From Tragulus kanchil (lineage: Eukaryota; Chordata; Mammalia; Artiodactyla; Tragulidae), in contig JAIOJX010000031.1 of NCBI GenBank assembly GCA_022376925.1, forward strand, positions 139,456,854 through 139,520,853: a stretch of 64,000 bases of DNA, written 5' to 3'. Under the pieces are notes generated by a model. That model was not told the DNA's origin, did not search any database, and saw only the letters and a list, made by a program, of their open reading frames with translations. This document shows, in pieces, positions 10,945-23,990 of the stretch. Position 1 is the first letter of the stretch, and each line of letters begins with the position of its first letter. Made by a program: the position numbers and the translations under genes.

Positions 10945-11612
10945 ATGCTCATCGCATGGATTCCCTTTATTGAACTGTACTAGTTACTGCAGTCAGATTA
11001 AGTCACATTTAAAAGCAGACCATCCAGTTGCACTGAAACCGATTATATTCATTACATAGTTTTAATCACTGTCCGGTGAACTGGCAAATCCAATCAAAGC
11101 ATTAGTCTTTAATTAAAAAATTAAAAGGAAATATTCAGACAATAGCCAAGCAATCACATCACGATGCACAATTACCTAGAATTGCAATTAAAAAGTAGTT
11201 AACCGAGAAGGAGGGGGAAAGAAAAACAAGAAAGAAAAAAATAAGAAGCAAAGAAAAAAAAATCACACTAATCCTTTTTTTAAAAAACTATCAATAGAAT
11301 ACATGAAGGAACAAAGGACAATAGCCTCAAAAAGCGGGTTGCTCTAACTCTAGAAATGTAGTCTGCGGCGGAAACTCTAAAAGCACACTAGCTGTAGCAG
11401 GACAATAAAAAATACTGAGCATGGAATACTTTTAATCTCTGCCATTAATATTCATTTCCAGCTGCTTATAATAGCAGCGCCTCATGGCCAAATCATTAGA
11501 GTTTTACATCTGGGTTGCAAATGACACTTTGATTGGATGTAATGTTCAAATGGCCCTCCCCACGGCGTCTCCGGCAAGCCTTCTGCGGCGAGGAGTCCTG
11601 TCGAGCGGTCCC
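10945..11612 (-). other. ZNF423: ZNF423 3' untranslated region
   Basis: This stretch continues from the ZNF423 stop codon to the poly(A) signal on the minus strand. It is markedly AT-rich against GC-rich flanks, with runs of A and T, and carries no repeat that I recognise, as expected for a conserved 3' UTR. The exact cleavage point is inferred as 15-30 bases past the signal. An antisense-free Bov-tA-type SINE sits just beyond the end (10681-10840). Confidence 0.8.
10966..10971 (-). terminator. ZNF423: Poly(A) signal AATAAA of ZNF423
   Basis: The plus strand reads TTTATT, so the minus strand carries a canonical AATAAA about 640 bases after the stop codon, where the AT-rich block gives way to GC-rich DNA. 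No other canonical AATAAA was noticed between the stop and this point. Confidence 0.75.
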
Positions 11613-11642
11613 TCACTGTGCGTGCTGGCTCATCGTGTGGTT
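11613..11642 (-). CDS. ZNF423: ZNF423, terminal coding exon: last nine residues and stop
   Basis: The penultimate exon stops in mid-finger, needing N then H-x4-H in phase 0. On the minus strand a CTTTGCAG acceptor (ending at 11643) is followed by codons for N-H-T-M-S-Q-H-A-Q and TGA at 11613-11615. This supplies both zinc-binding histidines of the last finger and the ZNF423 C-terminus as I know it; ZNF521 ends differently. Only 30 bases are coding, far too short for an ORF scan, and the rest of the exon is 3' UTR. The assembled intron between this exon and the penultimate one is 35.3 kb, inflated by seven tandem duplications. Phase, acceptor, residue match and a downstream poly(A) signal together make this call firm. 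Confidence 0.92.
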   Translation of the reverse strand, partial: NHTMSQHAQ

Positions 11643-14600
11643 CTGCAAAGGCGAAGAAAGGAGACACGCATGAGGGCAGAAGAATGGGGAGCCGGCCCGT
11701 CCCCTCCCACTCAGTGCATTGACACCAAGAGCCGCAGAAAAGCACCTCGATTAGACAGGACGAAACGCAACAAGGAAAAAGTGCTCTGGGGACGCAGCTG
11801 CCAAGACGCCGCGTTGATGTGCGGCTTGGGGCTGGGTTCCTGTTGCTGCCAACCGGGGCTCCCTGCGAGTTTTGGCTTTTAGATCATTCAGGTCTTACCG
11901 TGGGGACTGCCTATACAGAGGGCGAGGGGAAAGGTTGGGGAGGCAGCGAGAATTAAAAGAACATCCCTGTTCACCTCTCTGTCTCCCCTTTGCTCTAATG
12001 ATCAGGAGGAAATTATATCCGATCGCCTGCAGGCTTTCCCCCATCTCCTCCTCGGTCCTTCCGGGGAGCGGCTCCGGCCCGGTGGAGGGAGTCAGCACAG
12101 GTGCCATGCAGTTCTCAGGCCAAGAAACACCCGAGTGGCATGGCGCGCACAGGCTGAGACTGCAGGCGGCAGAAGTGGCTGAGGCAGGACGCAGGTCACC
12201 CGCCGGGCGGGCGAGCCTGCCGAGCGGCACGTGACGTGCTCTGGCTCGAGGGCGTGGTGCACCATTTGTCTGAATCCGCCTGGGAATCCAGGGCCTGGGT
12301 GGGGCCCTCTGGCCGAAGACTTCCCTCTCTCCAAATCCAAACACTCCAAATCCAAAGCAGCTCTTTCCTTACGCCAGCCAGAGCAGATCAGGCATTGTAA
12401 GTCTGTTTTCCCAGGAGCCAGTGGGCTGGGGGTTGGGGGTAGGATGTGACTTCTAAGAGTCTACTATCTTTTTGTTTCTTTTCAGTGGCCCGTGTTCCAA
12501 ATCCAGACCAATCTCATCAAGGCCTCAGGTGATATTCGACCTCGTGACACCTGGAGAAAGGAAGCGAAATCCACCCTGCCCAGAGCAGCCCTCCTGGGGG
12601 GCGGCGCGGAACCTCCAGTAAGCGAGCAACTCCCCAGGGATGCCCTGCCTCCCCAGAGCCGGGCGCCCCCTGCCCGCGCAGAGGCTCCTCCAGGGCTGGG
12701 AGCCTTTCCTGCAGCTCTGGCGATGACCACCAGGGGTCAGGCGTGGCCCTGCATCTCCTGGGCTCCAAGTCTGGGCTGGGAGGGCGATCACAGGATGCCC
12801 GGAGCTTGGCAGGCAGGCTTGGGGCCACCCTGGGTATCCAGCCCAGAGGCCCGCGGTAGCCCCGTCCCACTGCAGGCACGGCTGCTGCCTCCTTGGAGAT
12901 GTCACCAACCTCTCTGGCAAGCTCATGGCCAGGGCGAAGCGGCGCCCCGACCTCCCACAGCAGATGCTCGCGGACTCCGGCAGCGCAGAGCACCAGCCCC
13001 TGCCATCCTCTTCCCGGGGCTCCGGGGCACAGGCCGCGTGGGCGGAGCTGGGCCAGCAGAGGCGCTGCGCGCGGCTGCAGAGCAACCTCACTGCAGCTTT
13101 ATGGAGCACATGGTCCAAGGGATACGGAGCCTCAGACAGGTGAAAGTACGCCCGGCCAGGAAGCAGGAGGGGTGGCAACTGGAATCCGAGAGAGCCAGGG
13201 GCTGGGGCGAGAAGGCAGGACTCCCACAGCACCCTCCCTCCCCACGGGCACCCAGTCCGTGACCATCCAAACTCCTCTCCAGACACAAGCACAAACTCTG
13301 CCAGCCTGGCCTGGCACCTCGGCAGGGGTGTCAGGGACCCAGAGGCACAAGGCAGGTTGTCTGAGGCCACAGATGGGATGCGGCAGTTTCCATGGGAACG
13401 CCCACCCTCCAGCCGAGGCACCTCGCCTTGCCCTTGTGCAGGGACAGCCAGTCCTGCCGGGAGCGGCGGCCACCCCACCTCAAACGCTCTTCTTAGCTCC
13501 CAAGCCTCTGCTCACTCCATTCCCGCCTCCTCTCTCCTCCCAGCCACGTTCCTCTTGAGGTCCTCTGTGGCCCACCCTCGCAGCCGCTCAAGGCCCCTCC
13601 AGCCCACTTCCCAGGCCCCCGAGGGCCAGGCTGGCTGCCTTCGCTGAGCTGCAGGCTGGGGTGGGGTGGGGTGGGGTGGGGTGGGCATCACGTCCTCTCG
13701 CAGCCCCATGCGCTTGGCCCAGGGCTGCGCACTCTGCTCTTCGGACCCCCAGGCCCGCCACATCCAACGGTGGTTTCATAGGCCCAGCCTCCAGGGACGA
13801 TATGGTGGCTTCACTCTCCCATCCTGCCCACAGCCAGTCCGTCAGCCGTGCCCTGTGGCCCGCGCTCCCCGGGTGGGTCCAGGTCCTTCTTGATTTGTTG
13901 GGGGGTTGGGGAGGCGGCGCGACATCAGCTCTTTACAGCTCTGACCTTGTTCTCAAATTTGTGTTCTGAGGATCAGGTATCAAGTGTGTTTGAATCAGTG
14001 GAAGGATAAAGAAATGAGCAAGTATTCAGGGAGGAGGTAGGTCTGAGGAAAGCGGAGAGGACAGACCGAGAGGAGGGCCCAACACACATGCAAGGACGGA
14101 GGCTAGAATAAACCTGAGAAAGGCAGGCGGCAGTGGGCGGATCCCCACACAGAGGTCACGAGGAGCACAGCCAGGCGCCCCGAATGCCCTTGAACTGTGG
14201 ACTCTGCTTCACAAGCAGCAGAAAGCCAGATGATATCTGATCTTCCCAGAATCCTCAGGGCCACCTGCAGCACCATGGGCACAGGAGGGCGTCTGGGGCT
14301 CTCTGGATAATGAGGCGGCCTCTTGCCAAGAACAGGGCTGGTATCACACACATAGTCCACACTGCCTCAGCCGGTCCAGAAACCCTGGAGGTGGAATCTA
14401 TACCTAGGAGCGCCAAATGGGCCAGTTCAGGAAGAAATGCCCCTCCTCAGGGGAAAGCGAGAAGCAGTAGCTGGGGGTTAGACTCAAGGAAGAACTTCCT
14501 CAAAGAGGGGTCTGAGCCAAGGTGAGCCTCCCTTCCCTAAGTTCTACAGGAACGTCACGGCAGATGGAAATGTCGAAACTTGAGGTCCAGAGGGGGGCCA

Positions 14601-16448
14601 GGCACCAGAATGCATTCAGCCCTGCGCTGTGACGCCTCGGCTGGACGCTCTGACCTGGGGCGGGCAAAGGGGAGGGGCGGGGAGGGCTGCAGCTAGGCTC
14701 GGCCCTCGAGGAAGGCGGGGTATGCCAAGAGACAGCCGGACATCCGGCATGGGCTGAATGATGCAGAATGGTAACACGGAGGGAGCCAGGCCAAGGCCCC
14801 CCAATACGTATGGGAGTGGGGGGCACCGAGAAACGCACGTGCTAAGCCAGGAGGGCACCAGCTCCTCCTCAGGCCCGGGGGACAGCCTCAGGAAGGGCGG
14901 AGGGCGGCGGGGACCGTCCCGGGCCTCACCAATCACTAATGCACCTGTGCCCGGAGCCGCTCCCGCCGGAGCCCGTGCCGGCTGCACAGTTCAATAACGC
15001 TAAAAAGCCACGCTGCTTCCTCCACGGCTTGGAGCTGCGGTCGGTTCCAGGGATGGGGGAGCTTCATCAAGTCTTCTTAAAGAGTTCCTTGCACCCGGCA
15101 TGGTTCTCACAAGGGCATTTTGGCTTAATGTCTATTTCTCTGTTTATGCCTGTGCTATATTTAGCCCCTTCAGAGAAGGAAGAAAATCGTTTTTTAAAGA
15201 TGCTACCGACCCCGCAGAAGAACACTTTCGCAGCCTCATAAAGGCGGGGGCTGGGGCGGGGGCGGCAGCCGGCAAGGATGGGAAGGTAGGTGCCTGGCGC
15301 GGGGGCGGGGGGTGCTGGCATCCACACGGGCCTCTGTGCCTGCCAGGGAGACGCAGGTGTGGGCCGAGGAGCAGGTGAGAGAAATAAAACGGCGGCACGG
15401 AAAGGGGGTGGGTGGCCCTGGTGTGAGGCCGAGATCCATCCGCTCGCTCTTCAGAGCCAGCGCGGCGCGGAGGGCGGCGGTTTCTGGCTGGGCCTCTTCC
15501 GAGCGCCTCTGCCTGGTGCACCGAGCCGCCAGCTCCCTGGGAGAGATGTGGGTCAGGGGCGAAAGGTCGGGCCCTTCCCGGGGTCCTGGTGAACCCCTTC
15601 TCTGTGGAAGTCATCCTCAGAGGGCTGGGGCCGAGGGGACCTCTATCACACCCTCACATTCATTTATATAGGTACTCATTCATATAGTCATTCAACGAAC
15701 CTTAACTAAATCCCTCCTAGGTGACGGCCACTTTGTCGCTAGCAACTGAGCAGGAATATAACCCAGATCCACGGCCCACGTCAGGGTACGGGATGCGCCG
15801 TGAAGGAACCGTAGGATCTCAGAGTCAGTGGCGGACTGTCCTTCCCCACAGACACACGCTAGCAGGTCTGAGGGGGGGATTCTGGCGGGGGAACCTCCGG
15901 TTTCATTCCCCAGGAGGCGTGCCTGGTTCAGGACATGTGGGTGCCCCACGACAGGCATGCCTACAAATCATGTGCACACGTAGGCACCAGCCCACGCACC
16001 CACAGGACACACACACACCCTGATGTGTCCCTTCCTGATCTGCAGGCGGGATTTCTCCTCCAGGCAGTGTTCCGTTTCCTGTCCCTTGGTCTGGGCACCT
16101 GCTTGGCATCCCTTTGATGGGCGCCCACCACAGAGTCTAGCAGAAATGACAGTGATGTTTAAACAAGCTGGCTGCCTGATGGCCTGGAGGGTGATGAGAC
16201 GCCGCTCTGCATCCCTGAGATGCACGGGCCACAGGGCTGGAGAGGATTTCTCTACCCTGCCGGTCGTTATTAGTGCCCTCCTGTGCTCCAGCCCTGCCGA
16301 AGACAAAACATCTCTGAAGTCCTGGCACCTCACCGGGTCCTTTGCAAGTGCCCATTTGCTCTCGCCCCTGCCCGGGGTTATCACGAAGCAGGTGGAGCAC
16401 CCTTCACAGGCGGGCTTCTGGGTTTCAATCCTGATTCTGTCCCTTACT
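11643..16448. other. ZNF423: Last intron of ZNF423, 3' part
   Basis: GC-rich intron without further exons. Long open frames at 12492-13262 (plus) and 12525-13478 (minus) lack domains and reflect GC content. GC-box-like GGGGCGGG runs occur at about 14656-14690 and 15245-15312. An L2 fragment in reverse lies at about 15655-15780. Confidence 0.55.
13655..13685 (+). repeat. (GGGGT)n microsatellite
   Basis: Six consecutive GGGGT-type units. The G runs could form a quadruplex on the plus strand, which is the template strand for ZNF423. Confidence 0.9.
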
Positions 16449-16664
16449 GGGCTTCCCAAGTGGTGCCAGGAGTAAAGAACAAACCTGCCAGTGCAGGAGA
16501 CCTAAGAGACACGGGTTTGATCCCTGGGTCAGGAAGATCCCCTGGAGAAAGGCATGGCCACCCACTCCAGTCGTCCTGCCTGGAAAAGCCCATAGACAGA
16601 GGAGCCTGGTGGGCGGCCGTCCATAGGGTCACGAAGAGCTGGACACGACGATCGTGACTTAGCA
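16449..16664 (+). mobile_element. Bov-tA/BovA-type SINE
   Basis: GGGCTTCCCAAGTGGTGCC head, GTTTGATCCCTGGGTCAGG and GAAGATCCCCTGGAGAAAGG body, GAGCTGGACACGACG end. Its last 45 bases alone recur at 17717-17761. Confidence 0.92.
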
Positions 16665-17712
16665 CACGCGCCACTGCGTAGCCACGTGACCTTAAGCAAG
16701 TGCTCTGGCCTCTGTGGGGCCTGGAGTGGAAGGAGCAGAAATAACAGACTCCACTTCCTAAGATGCCCTGAGGACGCAGGAGAGGATGTGAGTGTGGCTA
16801 TTTCAGCCTCTGGACATCCCCACAAATGGTGTCCACGATACAGGAGCTCTGGCAGCGAGGGGTTGTTTGTTCCCTGCCGGTACCCGCCCCCACCCACGGC
16901 ACCAGAAGGGCTGGCGAGATCTCAGGACTGCCCCAGAGAAGGCGGCACCTTGGAAGGGTCCTGGCCTTGCAGCAGCAGGGTCTGATAAAGGCCCTCCCCT
17001 CGCTACAACCTCTGTACCCACAATGCCCTGCTCTCCCTCCTCCCAGGAACAGAGTGGAATGTCAGGTGAGGTGAAGGACCTCACAGAGACTTTGTATGGG
17101 GGGTGGGCCTTCTCTGGTCATCACTTGTCCCTCTCACAAGCTCGCAGCTGCATAGTGGGGTAAGGGGAAGGACTAGGCTCACAGACCCTCTCTCCCCAGG
17201 GGCACAAGAGAAGGACCAGGCCCAGGGCTCGGCCTCCATCCCGGTGGCAGACATAGGGTGCGGGGACAGTCCCACACTCCGAGAACACACCCCATCCTCC
17301 CTGCTCACCCAGCGCCCGCTGCAGAGCACATCTGACTTCACCTTGCCCGCATCTCCTCCCTCTGGTGGAGAAAGAGGCTTCTCCCCACCGCTGGGCCACT
17401 CCCTGGCACCTTCAGCGCCAGAGGCTCTCACGAGGCTGGCTTTACAAAGAGCAGACTCCGGGAGCCGGGGCCAAGTCCAAGAGCCTGCCTTGGCCAGAGG
17501 AAGATTCATGTCCAGGGAAAAGGTAGATCCTTTGGGCCAAGGCTGCAGCCCTGATGAGGCGAAGGGAGGCTCTGTTACTTGTTCCTTTAGCAAATACGGA
17601 GCCTGGCCGTATGCATGGATGGAAACAGAGCGAACGAGGCTCAGCCTGGCCTTCTACCAGCTCGTGGCTGAAGGATGGAGAGGTGGTTTCTGACTGGGAG
17701 GAGCTTAAGGGC
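16620..17712 (+). repeat. Tandem duplication 3, first copy (partner 17717-18809)
   Basis: Shift of 1097, starting inside the 3' part of a Bov-tA-type SINE (CCATAGGGTCACGAAGAGC) and ending at GACTGGGAGGAGCTTAAGGG. The second copy therefore begins with a truncated SINE lacking its head. Confidence 0.95.
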
Positions 17713-17716
17713 CGTC

Positions 17717-18809
17717 CCCATAGGGTCACGAAGAGCTGGACACGACGATCGTGACTTAGCACACGCGCCACTGCGTAGCCACGTGACCTTAAGCAAGTGC
17801 TCTGGCCTCTGTGGGGCCTGGAGTGGAAGGAGCAGAAATAACAGACTCCACTTCCTAAGATGCCCTGAGGACGCAGGAGAGGATGTGAGTGTGGCTATTT
17901 CAGCCTCTGGACATCCCCACAAATGGTGTCCACGATACAGGAGCTCTGGCAGCGAGGGGTTGTTTGTTCCCTGCCGGTACCCGCCCCCACCCACGGCACC
18001 AGAAGGGCTGGCGAGATCTCAGGACTGCCCCAGAGAAGGCGGCACCTTGGAAGGGTCCTGGCCTTGCAGCAGCAGGGTCTGATAAAGGCCCTCCCCTCGC
18101 TACAACCTCTGTACCCACAATGCCCTGCTCTCCCTCCTCCCAGGAACAGAGTGGAATGTCAGGTGAGGTGAAGGACCTCACAGAGACTTTGTATGGGGGG
18201 TGGGCCTTCTCTGGTCATCACTTGTCCCTCTCACAAGCTCGCAGCTGCATAGTGGGGTAAGGGGAAGGACTAGGCTCACAGACCCTCTCTCCCCAGGGGC
18301 ACAAGAGAAGGACCAGGCCCAGGGCTCGGCCTCCATCCCGGTGGCAGACATAGGGTGCGGGGACAGTCCCACACTCCGAGAACACACCCCATCCTCCCTG
18401 CTCACCCAGCGCCCGCTGCAGAGCACATCTGACTTCACCTTGCCCGCATCTCCTCCCTCTGGTGGAGAAAGAGGCTTCTCCCCACCGCTGGGCCACTCCC
18501 TGGCACCTTCAGCGCCAGAGGCTCTCACGAGGCTGGCTTTACAAAGAGCAGACTCCGGGAGCCGGGGCCAAGTCCAAGAGCCTGCCTTGGCCAGAGGAAG
18601 ATTCATGTCCAGGGAAAAGGTAGATCCTTTGGGCCAAGGCTGCAGCCCTGATGAGGCGAAGGGAGGCTCTGTTACTTGTTCCTTTAGCAAATACGGAGCC
18701 TGGCCGTATGCATGGATGGAAACAGAGCGAACGAGGCTCAGCCTGGCCTTCTACCAGCTCGTGGCTGAAGGATGGAGAGGTGGTTTCTGACTGGGAGGAG
18801 CTTAAGGGG
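17717..18809 (+). repeat. Tandem duplication 3, second copy
   Basis: Direct copy of 16620-17712, essentially identical through more than a kilobase. Confidence 0.95.
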
Positions 18810-20836
18810 AAAGCTGGCCTGCCAGCGGCCCTATGAGGATGCCTCAGATTCAGATTTGCACGGGTGCGCGTCTGTGTGTGTGTTCATGAGGATGTGCATG
18901 TGCTCACTTTCCAGGCAGGCAGGACCACCCACACAAAGGCTGACGGTGTGGAGAGTCCTGATAACAATCCCAGTTCACACTGATCTCAAGCTCACTGTGT
19001 CCTCCTCAACCCGTCCCTTAGGTGAACTCCTGCACCCCTCACGACAAGGCCCGGGGACGAAGTGCTCTCATTATGCCTATTTCACAGATGAGCACACTGA
19101 GGCACAGGGCGGAGGGCGGCCTGCCGCTGGTAACAGCGGTGTGGGGCCGCACCCGTGCTGTCTGCAGGCAAAGCCCACTCTTCAGCAAGGCCCTCTTCTG
19201 CCTGCGAAATGTGAAAAGTGCAACATATGTTGGGGGAACAATGAATAATTCAGCTTGGCAGAAGTGCAGGGTATGTACCATGGAGACAAGCCTGGAAAGG
19301 AAGGTGGGGGCCTTATTGATGAGGCTCCTGGATGCCAGACGAGGCAGCTTGCCCTTAAATCTGGGCCGTGGGGAGCCATCGAAGGTATCTGAGCCGTGGA
19401 GTTACTCGAGAGGCAAGGAACAGGGAGCAGCACTCACCTCTAGCCAGAAGGGGCTGCCGGCAGGACCTCGGCGCGCCCGTCTCCCCGGGCCCTTCCCGGC
19501 TGTCCCGGGTGCACGCACAGGATCCTTCCCTTTGGGGAGGGGGCAGACGCAGGCAGCCCCGCTTCCCTCTCTGCTGCCTATCACCTGGGCAGGCCCTCTC
19601 TGCGAGTGAGCACTTATTTTTAGAAGCGTTTGACAATCGTCCAAGGGTCTAAGACGAACAGATGGCCTGTCTTAAAGGCTCGTATGTTCGCTAGTTTGCA
19701 CTTCTGACAAACGGTAAACGCACTCGAGAGCACACCATAAACAGCGCTGAATGAATACTCAGAACACAATTTAGCTAATGCACGTCACGAAAATGAGGAG
19801 TGAGTGATGGCCGAGGTTCCCTCTAAATGCCGGCCCGGTGATGCCGCCGCCCTCCCGGGGGCCCCGCCTCTGACGCGTCTGCGCCCCACGCCCCCGGCGC
19901 CCACCCAGCACGCCGGCGGCGGCCAGAGGGCCAGAGGTGCGCCCGCGTGGAAGGGATACCACCCCCCATCAGGAGGGTCCGGGGTGACGCTGATGACCCG
20001 CCTGAGACAAAGCCTGAAACGTCCTATGAGGCCAAGGCGGCCCCTCCGCATGCGGGGAGGTGCGTGGGGCTTCCCCGGCCCTGTCTCCCAGACAGCCAGA
20101 CGGCTGTCGTCTGCCACTCCAGAGCAGCGGGAAGTGAGCGTCGCACCCGCTTAGCTGGGGACGTCTGTCTCGTGTGAGCGCCTCCATCCATCCGGAGCTC
20201 CTGGCATAGAGGGAGATTCCAGCTTCTAGGGAGCAGCAGGGATGGCTTTGGGAGGGGTCCGCTGCTCTCCCGGGGGCCCCGGCTCTGACATGTCTTTCAC
20301 TTTCCTTCCGCTCTAAGCAAATGCCCGCTCTACACCTCTCTCTCCAGCACCCATCCGCACTCAGGACCCAAGAGTCCCACGCAGGGAGCCTGCCCAACGA
20401 CCAGGGAGCGGGAAAAATATCTTCCCTTGAGTGAAAAGGTGGGAGAAAATGTTTGTTGTGAAAAAGACAAAAAAAAAAGCCCGATGAACTCCCAAGGGGG
20501 CAGGTTCTATACGGCGGTGCTTTGGAAATAAAACCCACCGGAGGATAGATTATTAGGAGGGAACTGAAGCCTTCTATTAGGAGCTCAGCCGGTAAACAGG
20601 CTTCCATTCAGAGTCACCCAACAAAACAAGGGGACTAATAATACCTGCCCAGAGGGCCCGCGGGCCCCTGGGAGCTGCACTCCAGCATGCAAATGGGCCC
20701 AGCAGGCCAGCGACTCCACTTTAGGCAGCAGCTGTACAAGGGAAAACGAGGGTTTACGGCGGTGTCGCTGGCAGAGGCAGCTGAAGTCTCTCCAGAGCTG
20801 TTTACAGACCCGCCCCTCCTCCGCGACATGTCTGAC
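18810..20836. other. ZNF423: ZNF423 intron, CpG-rich stretch
   Basis: No exon is seen. Positions 19825-20060 are rich in CpG (CCGGCGGCGGCC, GACGCGTCTGCGCC), a possible intragenic CpG island. A MIR in reverse lies at about 19060-19140. Confidence 0.45.
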
Positions 20837-21934
20837 CCTGAGGCCGGAGTTAACCTGGCCGCTGCTCTTCATGCTTCTCCAGAGTGAATTGGGGGTCCCT
20901 CGGGGATAGGGTACCCAGCAGACTTGGGACTAAGGGCTGAGAATCTAGGGTTTTGGCCAGTGTGCGTCAAATGGCCACAAGTTCCCTGCTGGGACTCGGG
21001 CCCCTCCTGGGTGGGGACGCTGCACCGACCTGATGCTGGTCAGCAGAAGTCCACCACTCTAAACACATCGGCCAAGCGCCTGAGGCTCATCTCCAAAACG
21101 AATGAGACGCAGGCCCTGCCCCTAGAGTCTGAGTCAGGCCCCTGAAAGATAGCACTGCACCTTGCTGGAGCAGGGCAGGAATCGGGATGCACAGGTCACC
21201 AGGGCCTGAGGAGAGACCAAGGCAGACGTGCCAGCACGCCGTTAAAAATGGCCTGGGGGGATTTCCCTGGTGGTCCAAAGAATCTGCTTTGCAGGGGAGG
21301 AGTTACGGGTTCGATCTCTGGTCAGGGAAGTAAGATCCCACATGCCGCAGGGCCACGAGGCCCGTGCCGCGACGACTGAGCCCTTGCGCCAAAACTAGAC
21401 AGCCTGCACGGTGCAGCAAAGAGCCCCCTTGCAGCAACTAAGACCCAACACAGCCAAATAAATACAATGGGCTCCCAAGACCTAGAGAGGGACGGCTCTC
21501 TCCTCCCCTCCCAAAACACACCTGCTGGCCTCGGTCATGGTCAAGGAAGACCGCACATCACGCGCGCCATCCTAACAAGCTCACAGCAAAGGTTCATAAA
21601 CTGAGGCTGATGTGCAGCCATGCCTGGACCGGACAGGGACCTCCTCCGTCACCAGGGCCACAGAATCAGCAAGCTCCGCCCAGGCCAGGTGCACAGCCGT
21701 GAGGCACAGTAAGGGCCGTGTCCTCCCAAGGACCCAGGCCTCACGGGAGACGGGCAGCCCTCGTGGGCTCCAGGTAACGCGGCCTGTGGGAACACAGACC
21801 CTGTGCTGCTGGCACGTTCGGCTCTGTAGGGAAAATGCGAGATTCGACATTTTTAAAAAACTATAAAACATCTCAATGTTTAAAGCATGATGCAGCCAAT
21901 GAAAACGTGTCACCTCTGGCCGCTGGGCTGCCAG
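20837..21934 (+). repeat. Tandem duplication 4, first copy (partner 21935-23042)
   Basis: Starts at CCTGAGGCCGGAG and recurs with a shift of 1098. It contains a whole CHR-type SINE. One difference is CCTCCGTCACC versus CCTCCGGTCACC. Confidence 0.95.
21257..21468 (+). mobile_element. CHR-type SINE
   Basis: GATTTCCCTGGTGGTCC head, GGTTCGATCTCTGGTCAGG B-box region and AACTAAGACCCAACACAGCC end are diagnostic. Duplicated at 22355-22566. Confidence 0.92.
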
Positions 21935-23042
21935 CCTGAGGCCGGAGTTAACCTGGCCGCTGCTCTTCATGCTTCTCCAGAGTGAATTGGGGGTCCCTCG
22001 GGGATAGGGTACCCAGCAGACTTGGGACTAAGGGCTGAGAATCTAGGGTTTTGGCCAGTGTGCGTCAAATGGCCACAAGTTCCCTGCTGGGACTCGGGCC
22101 CCTCCTGGGTGGGGACGCTGCACCGACCTGATGCTGGTCAGCAGAAGTCCACCACTCTAAACACATCGGCCAAGCGCCTGAGGCTCATCTCCAAAACGAA
22201 TGAGACGCAGGCCCTGCCCCTAGAGTCTGAGTCAGGCCCCTGAAAGATAGCACTGCACCTTGCTGGAGCAGGGCAGGAATCGGGATGCACAGGTCACCAG
22301 GGCCTGAGGAGAGACCAAGGCAGACGTGCCAGCACGCCGTTAAAAATGGCCTGGGGGGATTTCCCTGGTGGTCCAAAGAATCTGCTTTGCAGGGGAGGAG
22401 TTACGGGTTCGATCTCTGGTCAGGGAAGTAAGATCCCACATGCCGCAGGGCCACGAGGCCCGTGCCGCGACGACTGAGCCCTTGCGCCAAAACTAGACAG
22501 CCTGCACGGTGCAGCAAAGAGCCCCCTTGCAGCAACTAAGACCCAACACAGCCAAATAAATACAATGGGCTCCCAAGACCTAGAGAGGGACGGCTCTCTC
22601 CTCCCCTCCCAAAACACACCTGCTGGCCTCGGTCATGGTCAAGGAAGACCGCACATCACGCGCGCCATCCTAACAAGCTCACAGCAAAGGTTCATAAACT
22701 GAGGCTGATGTGCAGCCATGCCTGGACCGGACAGGGACCTCCTCCGGTCACCAGGGCCACAGAATCAGCAAGCTCCGCCCAGGCCAGGTGCACAGCCGTG
22801 AGGCACAGTAAGGGCCGTGTCCTCCCAAGGACCCAGGCCTCACGGGAGACGGGCAGCCCTCGTGGGCTCCAGGTAACGCGGCCTGTGGGAACACAGACCC
22901 TGTGCTGCTGGCACGTTCGGCTCTGTAGGGAAAATGCGAGATTCGACATTTTTAAAAAACTATAAAACATCTCAATGTTTAAAGCATGATGCAGCCAATG
23001 AAAACGTGTCACCTCTGGCCGCTGGGCTGCCAGCCTGAGGCC
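21935..23042 (+). repeat. Tandem duplication 4, second copy
   Basis: Direct copy of 20837-21934. It ends at CAGCCTGAGGCC and then enters new sequence. Confidence 0.95.
22355..22566 (+). mobile_element. CHR-type SINE, duplicated copy
   Basis: Same insertion as 21257-21468, carried by tandem duplication 4. An identical flank on both sides shows it is not a second insertion. Confidence 0.92.
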
Positions 23043-23770
23043 ACGTGGTCTTCTGAGAGGCCCTCTAGGCACCCCAGGTATCTCCCAGGGCACTGAGTGG
23101 CTGATGCCCAGGGCAGTGGGTTGGGGGCCGGCAGTGCTACTGGGTGGCACGTGGCCCATCATCATGTAGGCTCCTCACCCGAGGGAAAGGGACATGGGCT
23201 CCCTCCATGGTTACATTCTAGCTAGAGGACGATGCTCTGCTGAGACCAGCCCGGTCCCCCAGGTCCTGGGTGCCATGGCCTCCTGGGCAGTTTCCAGGGG
23301 TGCGGCCCGAGGGTTTCCAGGTATTCCAGGGGCTAGCAAGTCTGGGAGAGCCACCTTCCCTAGGGTCACATTTTGAAGTGCTAAAATGTCCACCTTGGGA
23401 AAAGGGACCAGGCAACCCCTCCCTCCAGCACTCTGAGACTATGGCACCAGTTTGCCATAACCGCCCGTTCAAGAGTCTGGAAGATTATCCCCCTCGTTCC
23501 TCCCTTTCTTCCAGAGAACCTGAGGATCCTCCCAGCCATCACCCACGTCTCATGGGGGAGAAGGAGAGGCCAAGCATCGTGCGGAACTGCCCTTGGGGGC
23601 ACGTATGAACTCAGAGCGGTATGAACGGGCTCCTCTTCCCTCCACCCACCCCAAACACGCACTCTCACAGAAGCCCTTCAGTCACACAACCAGGGAGCAA
23701 CGAGGCGGGACATCTCAGCATGATCCCCCACTGGGCTCCACATACACAGGCACCCCAAAATTAAACGCAC
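23043..23770. other. ZNF423: ZNF423 intron, nothing recognised
   Basis: GC-rich noncoding sequence. No exon borders or repeats that I can support. Confidence 0.4.
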
Positions 23771-23990
23771 AGATGCAAAGTCGCTTCAGTCGTGTCCGAC
23801 TCTGTGTGACCCTACAGACCATAGCCCGCCAGGCTCCTCTGTCCACGGGATGCTCCCGGCAAGAACACTGGAGTGGGTCGCCATGCCCTCCTCCAGGGGA
23901 TCTTCCCGACCCAGGGATCGAACGCGCGTCTCTTACGTCTCCTGCACTGGCAGGCAGGTTCTTTACATTAGCACCACCTGGGCAGCGCCC
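23771..23990 (-). mobile_element. Bov-tA/BovA-type SINE
   Basis: GTCGCTTCAGTCGTGTCCGAC, AGACCATAGCCCGCCAGGC and GATCTTCCCGACCCAGGG in reverse-complement order, ending in CACCACCTGGG. Confidence 0.93.

Noticed and set aside
12492..13478. Overlapping open frames of 256 and 317 codons on opposite strands
   Set aside because: Both lie in GC-rich intron where stops are rare, show no domain, have biased P/G/A/R composition and no splice or promoter support.
17081..18790. Identical 170- and 196-codon frames that appear twice, resembling a gene pair
   Set aside because: They recur only because of tandem duplication 3. The translated sequences have no recognisable domain.
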